Assembly (NCBI GenBank): GCA_003612395.1
Contig: RAYQ01000011.1
Coordinates: 62,001-126,000, forward strand
DNA from: Parablautia intestinalis
GTDB lineage: Bacteria; Bacillota; Clostridia; Lachnospirales; Lachnospiraceae
Direction of reading: 5' to 3'
DNA length: 64,000 bases
Positions within the stretch are counted from its first letter, which is position 1; each line of letters opens with the position of its first letter. Below, one piece after another: positions 60,224-64,000 of the stretch. Both the position numbers and the translations under genes were made by a program. Under the pieces are notes generated by a model. That model made no database searches, was not told the DNA's origin, and was given only the letters and a program-made list of their open reading frames with translations.

Positions 60224-62611
60224 TTATCCATACTCCATAATCATATGGGAGGAGAGAATGAGTTCGTCTTTCTCCCATTCTTCCAAAGAGGGCACAATCA
60301 AAAGGCTGCCCGGCATAATATGGTCAGGACTGCTTATGCCGTTTACCGCAGCAAGCATTTTCCAGTTTTCCGGGTGCAACGTATAATCCCCGGCCAGTTG
60401 CCAGAGGCTGTCGCCCGCTTCGACAGTATGCAGTTTTTCATTTCCGCTAAGCGGATAGAAAGCTGATTCCACCAAATCAATAAAACCCCGGGAAGGACGG
60501 ATATTCGTTTCTTTCATGGTAAAGACCATAATCCACCCGGCCTTTAGATGTTCGCCTACAGGCTCCTTTAAACCATACAGGGGCATAACCAGCATGTTAC
60601 CCAGCATATGGTCACCCTCCTGTAAATAACTGTACAGACTCATATCAGGGATAGAGCCTTCCACGAAAATCCGTCTGCCGCTTTTATAGTTGGCCTGAAA
60701 AGAATTGTGGAAGGGCAGATTAAGGGAGCAGATATCCATATAGTGATAGGGAGAAACGGTATCAAAAAGTTCTTCCAGAAAATATCTGACACGCCATTCG
60801 TTTCGGGTATTGGATTGCTTTGCATTGCTAAGGGCTGTCTGCACACCCGCATCTTTTCGGACAATCCAGCATTCCTCATATCCACTTAGGGAGGTTCCCG
60901 AATTTTGTTCTTCATATAACGCATTTTCAGTATTAATTCTGTTTAAAAATTGTGAAGGAGGCTGTGAGCCGCAGATTTGACCGGACAGGTTGTTCTTGTC
61001 AGACAACACTTTTTCAAGGGCGTCCTTTTGCACCGTGATATGCAGGGCATAAGGGCCGGCAGGATCGCCGGGCGAAAGGCTCACTTCCTCTATTTCCATA
61101 TATTCAGGAAGGAAAATGGCAAATGCATCGCAGAGATAATAATTTTTGGCAGGCTGACTGCGCTGCCCGGAAGGCATTGAGGACAAAAGAGGATTCGGAC
61201 CTGTTTGTAAGGGCTGCAGACCGCAGATATCCACAGCCTTTTGCAGGTCAAATTCCCAGTTATTGCTGACATACTCTTTCTGAAAGGTTCCTTCTTCCCA
61301 GGCCTCCATATCTTCTTTGGATAATTCCATAATGTTTTCATGGCGCATGGTCTCTGCAATAGTTCCCTTCAAATTGACACAGTTAACAATATGATGTTCT
61401 TTCGTTGGTGCAAATCCCAGATTATAGGTGACTGCCATAGGACAGTTGGTAAAGATATACCCGTCATCACTATATTTTGGTGCAGATTCATCGAAACATA
61501 TTTTTCCCAGATTCGCACACTCGTAAATACTGCCCCAGCTTAACTGCGCGCAGATACCTGCCGCCTGCGTATACCACAGGGTTCGCGGATCCTGACGGTT
61601 TTCGGCAGTGACGGTTCCATAGTTGCGGCATCTTACCAGAGAATAGTGTTCCTGCGGTTTTTCAGCATTTTTGTCCTGAGAATCCAAAGGAGGTTCCAAA
61701 GAATCAGGGTTTTCGGTATCTGTGCTTTCCGTGGGCTGTCTGTCGGACATCTGTTCTAAGGGCGTTATAAAGTCCTCATTTTGCACCAGTTCCTGTACGG
61801 AGCTGGCAGGGGCCAGAGCTTGCGTCCGGTCATCTAAATAAGCTACAATGCCTCCGGCATAGCTTTTGCCGGTTACATCGCCGTAATTATCGCAGTTTAT
61901 AATGGCGCATATTTCCGGGATCCTTTCTTCTTTTTGGGTTTCGCTCCTGGTGGTAGCGCACAGCCCGGCAATGCCTCCGGCGCCGTATCCGTCCGTCCAG
62001 TGGCTGTACTCCATGGTAAGACCGTCTTCCAGGGAGGTAACAGAGGCATAATTTCTGCAATCCTCAATGAGCCCCACGCTAATGCCGGCGATACCTCCAA
62101 CGTAATTGTACCCTGTAACGGTTCCATAAACCTCACAGCCGCGAATGGTTCCGCAGTTATAGTAAATCAGTCCGCCGGTGTCGGTGCCCTCGTGAGGCTC
62201 CATCTGAACCTCTGCAAGAAGATTTTCGATTACCCCGTCTTTTTCCAGAAGGAGAAACAGCTCGTGGGTCATTCCGGTAATCTTATGGCCCTGACCGTCA
62301 AAATGACCCGAATAATACTGAACCCAATAAGGGCTTTTCTCCATATCAATGTCGGCCTCCAGCACGGCATCTAGTTCTTTGTGGCCGTTTAGAACATACT
62401 TTTGAAAGGCATAAAAATCCTTCAGGTTATATATATGAAAAACACCTTTTGCATCCACAGTTTTATACAAAGAAGGATCCTCTTCCAGGGTCTTTTGGCG
62501 GTTGTCTGCAATTCCGATTAAGAACAGACAGGCAGGCAAAAGCAATAGGCAGAAAATTCTCCGGAGACGCTGCCGGTATGGAAGAATATTTTTTTTAACA
62601 TTTTTCTTCAT
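60224..62611 (-). CDS. LysM-domain surface protein with GLUG-type repeats
   Basis: 795 residues. A basic N-terminus and one helix (IFCLLLLPACLFLIGIA) anchor or export it. Residues about 60-400 hold repeats of the GLUG type (FDGQGHKITGM; GTVTGYNYVGGIAGISVG; NYGDVTGKSYAGGIVAYL; CRNYGTVTAEN), a beta-solenoid found in adhesins. An acidic, Pro/Ser/Glu-rich linker interrupts them near residue 290. The C-terminus is one LysM domain (LHTVEAGDSLWQLAGDYTLH to MPGSLLIVPS) for peptidoglycan binding. ATG 62611 follows GGAGGTAAG. It lies 109 bp downstream of rqcH on the same strand. Function is inferred: cell-wall-bound surface protein. Confidence 0.85.
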   Translation of the reverse strand: MKKNVKKNILPYRQRLRRIFCLLLLPACLFLIGIADNRQKTLEEDPSLYKTVDAKGVFHIYNLKDFYAFQKYVLNGHKELDAVLEADIDMEKSPYWVQYYSGHFDGQGHKITGMTHELFLLLEKDGVIENLLAEVQMEPHEGTDTGGLIYYNCGTIRGCEVYGTVTGYNYVGGIAGISVGLIEDCRNYASVTSLEDGLTMEYSHWTDGYGAGGIAGLCATTRSETQKEERIPEICAIINCDNYGDVTGKSYAGGIVAYLDDRTQALAPASSVQELVQNEDFITPLEQMSDRQPTESTDTENPDSLEPPLDSQDKNAEKPQEHYSLVRCRNYGTVTAENRQDPRTLWYTQAAGICAQLSWGSIYECANLGKICFDESAPKYSDDGYIFTNCPMAVTYNLGFAPTKEHHIVNCVNLKGTIAETMRHENIMELSKEDMEAWEEGTFQKEYVSNNWEFDLQKAVDICGLQPLQTGPNPLLSSMPSGQRSQPAKNYYLCDAFAIFLPEYMEIEEVSLSPGDPAGPYALHITVQKDALEKVLSDKNNLSGQICGSQPPSQFLNRINTENALYEEQNSGTSLSGYEECWIVRKDAGVQTALSNAKQSNTRNEWRVRYFLEELFDTVSPYHYMDICSLNLPFHNSFQANYKSGRRIFVEGSIPDMSLYSYLQEGDHMLGNMLVMPLYGLKEPVGEHLKAGWIMVFTMKETNIRPSRGFIDLVESAFYPLSGNEKLHTVEAGDSLWQLAGDYTLHPENWKMLAAVNGISSPDHIMPGSLLIVPSLEEWEKDELILSSHMIMEYG

Positions 62612-62720
62612 TATTTCAAACTTACCTCCTGCGTTAGTCAGAAAAACAGTGCGGAAAAACAACAGGTAATAAACGTAAGATGCCTTTCGCTAAATTCGAC
62701 TCAAAGCGAAAATGTTACCA

Positions 62721-64000
62721 CTAATTTTCCAGCAAAGTAAGGCCCGAAATATCGGAATCAATCATCATGGAATAATTGGTATAGTAAACAACAAACCCGG
62801 GCTTGCTGCCGTTTGGCTTTTTGACGTTTTTCTTCTCCGTGTAATCAATTTCCACTTTATCCTGACCACGGGCTTTGGAGTAGTAGGCGGCGAGTCTGGC
62901 AGCATCTTCAAAGACACTGTCAGGGAGAGGCGCGCCTTGCGTCTTCACCACAACATGGGAACCGGGGATACCTTTTGTGTGGAACCACCAGTCGCCTCCT
63001 GTGGCAAATTTAAAGGTAAGCTCATCATTTTGAAAATTATTTTTGCCAACGTAAATGTGAAAACCGTCTTTGCTGATATAGTGAAAAGGCTTGCTGGTAA
63101 ATTTGACCTTTTTCCCGCCGCCTTTTCTGCGGATGTACCCGCTTTCAATCAGTTCCTCCTTAATCTGCGCAAGATCTTCCTCCAAAAGCGCAATGTCAAG
63201 GGCGGTCTGGACAGATTCCAGATGATCAATTTCTTCCTTTACCTGTGTGGTAAGAGCAGATAAAGCCTCATAGGTCCGCTTCATTTTGCCGTATTTATCG
63301 AAATATTTTTTTGCATTTTCGGAAGGGGTCAAAAGCGGATCAAGGGGGATGGTGACAGTCTCACCGATATAGTAGTTAAAGGCGCTAAGTGACTTGGCGC
63401 CGGGGGCCGCTTCATATCCGTAAGTATTTAACAGCTCGCCGTAAATCCGGTATTTGTCCTTTTTTTCCGTATCTTTTATTTGCCGTAATTGCAGGTCATA
63501 TTTCTTCACATTCCGCTCAAGGGCAGTCTGCACAATTTTGCGCAGGTCGGCAGATTTTTGGCGGATGCGTGTAACGGTACTTTTTTCCGCATAGTATTGC
63601 TCTAACAGAGCGCTTACAGAGTCAAATTCTTTTAGGATATCCGTTCCATACATGGTAAGGGGCAGGGGGGCAAACTCTGCCGGAATGCCGTTCTCATAAG
63701 CAATAACAGGATGAAAATCGCCTTCCCGGATCTGCCGCATCATATTGGAAAAGGCATGATAGAGCATGTTTAGGGTGTTTTCCCCTTGTGGAAGTGTGGC
63801 AAAAAATGCGGTTGAAACATCCCCGTCCACTCCTGCGCGATAGCAGATTTCCTGGGCCATGACAGGGGAGATCCCGGTGTAATGACTATAGAGCGCTTTA
63901 TACACCGGCATACTTCCGGATGATAATGCCTTTTGAAAGGAATTTAAATCTGCGGTAAGGGGATTTTCTTTGTCCTGTGTTTTCGGGATAAAGTAAGGCC
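62721..64000 (-). CDS. rqcH: NFACT family ribosome quality control protein RqcH, 5'-partial
   Basis: The visible 426 residues reach the right edge of the window with the frame open, so the N-terminus lies outside. Present are the end of the NFACT-N domain (GISPVMAQEICYRAG), the long coiled coil (about 130 residues rich in K/E, DTEKKDKYRIYGELLNTYGY) and the NFACT-R domain (KPFHYISKDGFHIYVGKNN; GGDWWFHTKGIPGSHVVV; EIDYTEKKNVKKPNGSKPG). RqcH binds stalled 50S-peptidyl-tRNA and adds C-terminal alanine tails; older names are FbpA or fibronectin-binding protein. Confidence 0.92.
   Translation of the reverse strand, partial: PYFIPKTQDKENPLTADLNSFQKALSSGSMPVYKALYSHYTGISPVMAQEICYRAGVDGDVSTAFFATLPQGENTLNMLYHAFSNMMRQIREGDFHPVIAYENGIPAEFAPLPLTMYGTDILKEFDSVSALLEQYYAEKSTVTRIRQKSADLRKIVQTALERNVKKYDLQLRQIKDTEKKDKYRIYGELLNTYGYEAAPGAKSLSAFNYYIGETVTIPLDPLLTPSENAKKYFDKYGKMKRTYEALSALTTQVKEEIDHLESVQTALDIALLEEDLAQIKEELIESGYIRRKGGGKKVKFTSKPFHYISKDGFHIYVGKNNFQNDELTFKFATGGDWWFHTKGIPGSHVVVKTQGAPLPDSVFEDAARLAAYYSKARGQDKVEIDYTEKKNVKKPNGSKPGFVVYYTNYSMMIDSDISGLTLLEN

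Noticed and set aside
1-64000. tRNA, rRNA, prophage or conjugative element
   Set aside because: No cloverleaf with CCA-type end, no rRNA stretch and no capsid, terminase, relaxase or type IV secretion genes were recognised; the TraX-like gene stands alone.

Overview
The window reads as chromosomal DNA of an anaerobic, spore-associated Firmicute, most likely a Lachnospiraceae-type gut Clostridium. Supporting signs are strong AGGAGG-type ribosome sites, moderate GC, CotF-type spore coat genes, a free-standing Spo0A DNA-binding domain, CotH/VTC/DUF4956 genes, rubrerythrin with a PerR-like regulator, oleate hydratase and YesM/YesN sugar sensing. No rRNA, tRNA or CRISPR array is visible. Genus cannot be fixed from the sequence alone.

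Layout. 1-1.8 kb: decayed ABC permease, histidine kinase and a third fragment, with frameshifts. 1.9-8.7 kb: DUF1905 protein, Crp/Fnr regulator, EamA transporter, PerR-like regulator, a three-part rubredoxin / glutamate-synthase-like / rubrerythrin polypeptide, NhaC antiporter and TraX-like protein. 8.9-21.2 kb: YyaL-type thioredoxin protein, Sel1-repeat protein, GH120 beta-xylosidase, truncated GNAT, oleate hydratase with a TetR regulator, a MutS2-like ATPase without a Smr domain, an orphan small transcription unit and an XRE-methyltransferase fusion. 21.2-29.3 kb: a surface or spore-envelope locus of two divergent operons (GT-C glycosyltransferase, DUF6056, CotH on the minus strand; CotH, VTC polyphosphate polymerase, DUF4956 on the plus strand). 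Remnants of another such set lie at 32 kb.

29.4-38.4 kb: YitT, receiver-less Spo0A, a BaiA-like SDR, glycogen synthase, SpoVB/MurJ-type flippase and D,D-carboxypeptidase. 38.5-52.2 kb: uronate and sulfated-sugar region with AraC, KduI and KduD, an IS3 remnant, a GntR/ABC exporter operon, then YesM/YesN, a sugar ABC importer and a sulfatase. Together these suggest import and desulfation of a sulfated (possibly glycosaminoglycan-type) oligosaccharide and isomerisation/reduction of its unsaturated uronate, although no lyase or unsaturated glucuronyl hydrolase is in the window. 52.3-54.9 kb: two small coat genes behind a hairpin that buries their ribosome site, an internally deleted IS3 element and a decayed citF. 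55-64 kb: MFS transporter with a 15-bp tandem repeat in its 5' end, AraC regulator, two truncated genes meeting at a deletion point, MATE transporter, a LysM/GLUG-type surface protein and RqcH (NFACT) running off the right edge.

The less ordinary signals are: (i) a dispersed hairpin repeat of about 38 bp, often paired and beside transcription terminators, whose stems co-vary between copies; (ii) an orphan minus-strand unit near 20.1 kb with a consensus promoter, a 12-codon ORF, a hairpin and a terminator; (iii) the rubrerythrin fusion that keeps its own internal ribosome site; (iv) the ribosome-site-sequestering hairpin before the coat genes; and (v) the two-operon CotH locus. None of these could be tested against databases here.
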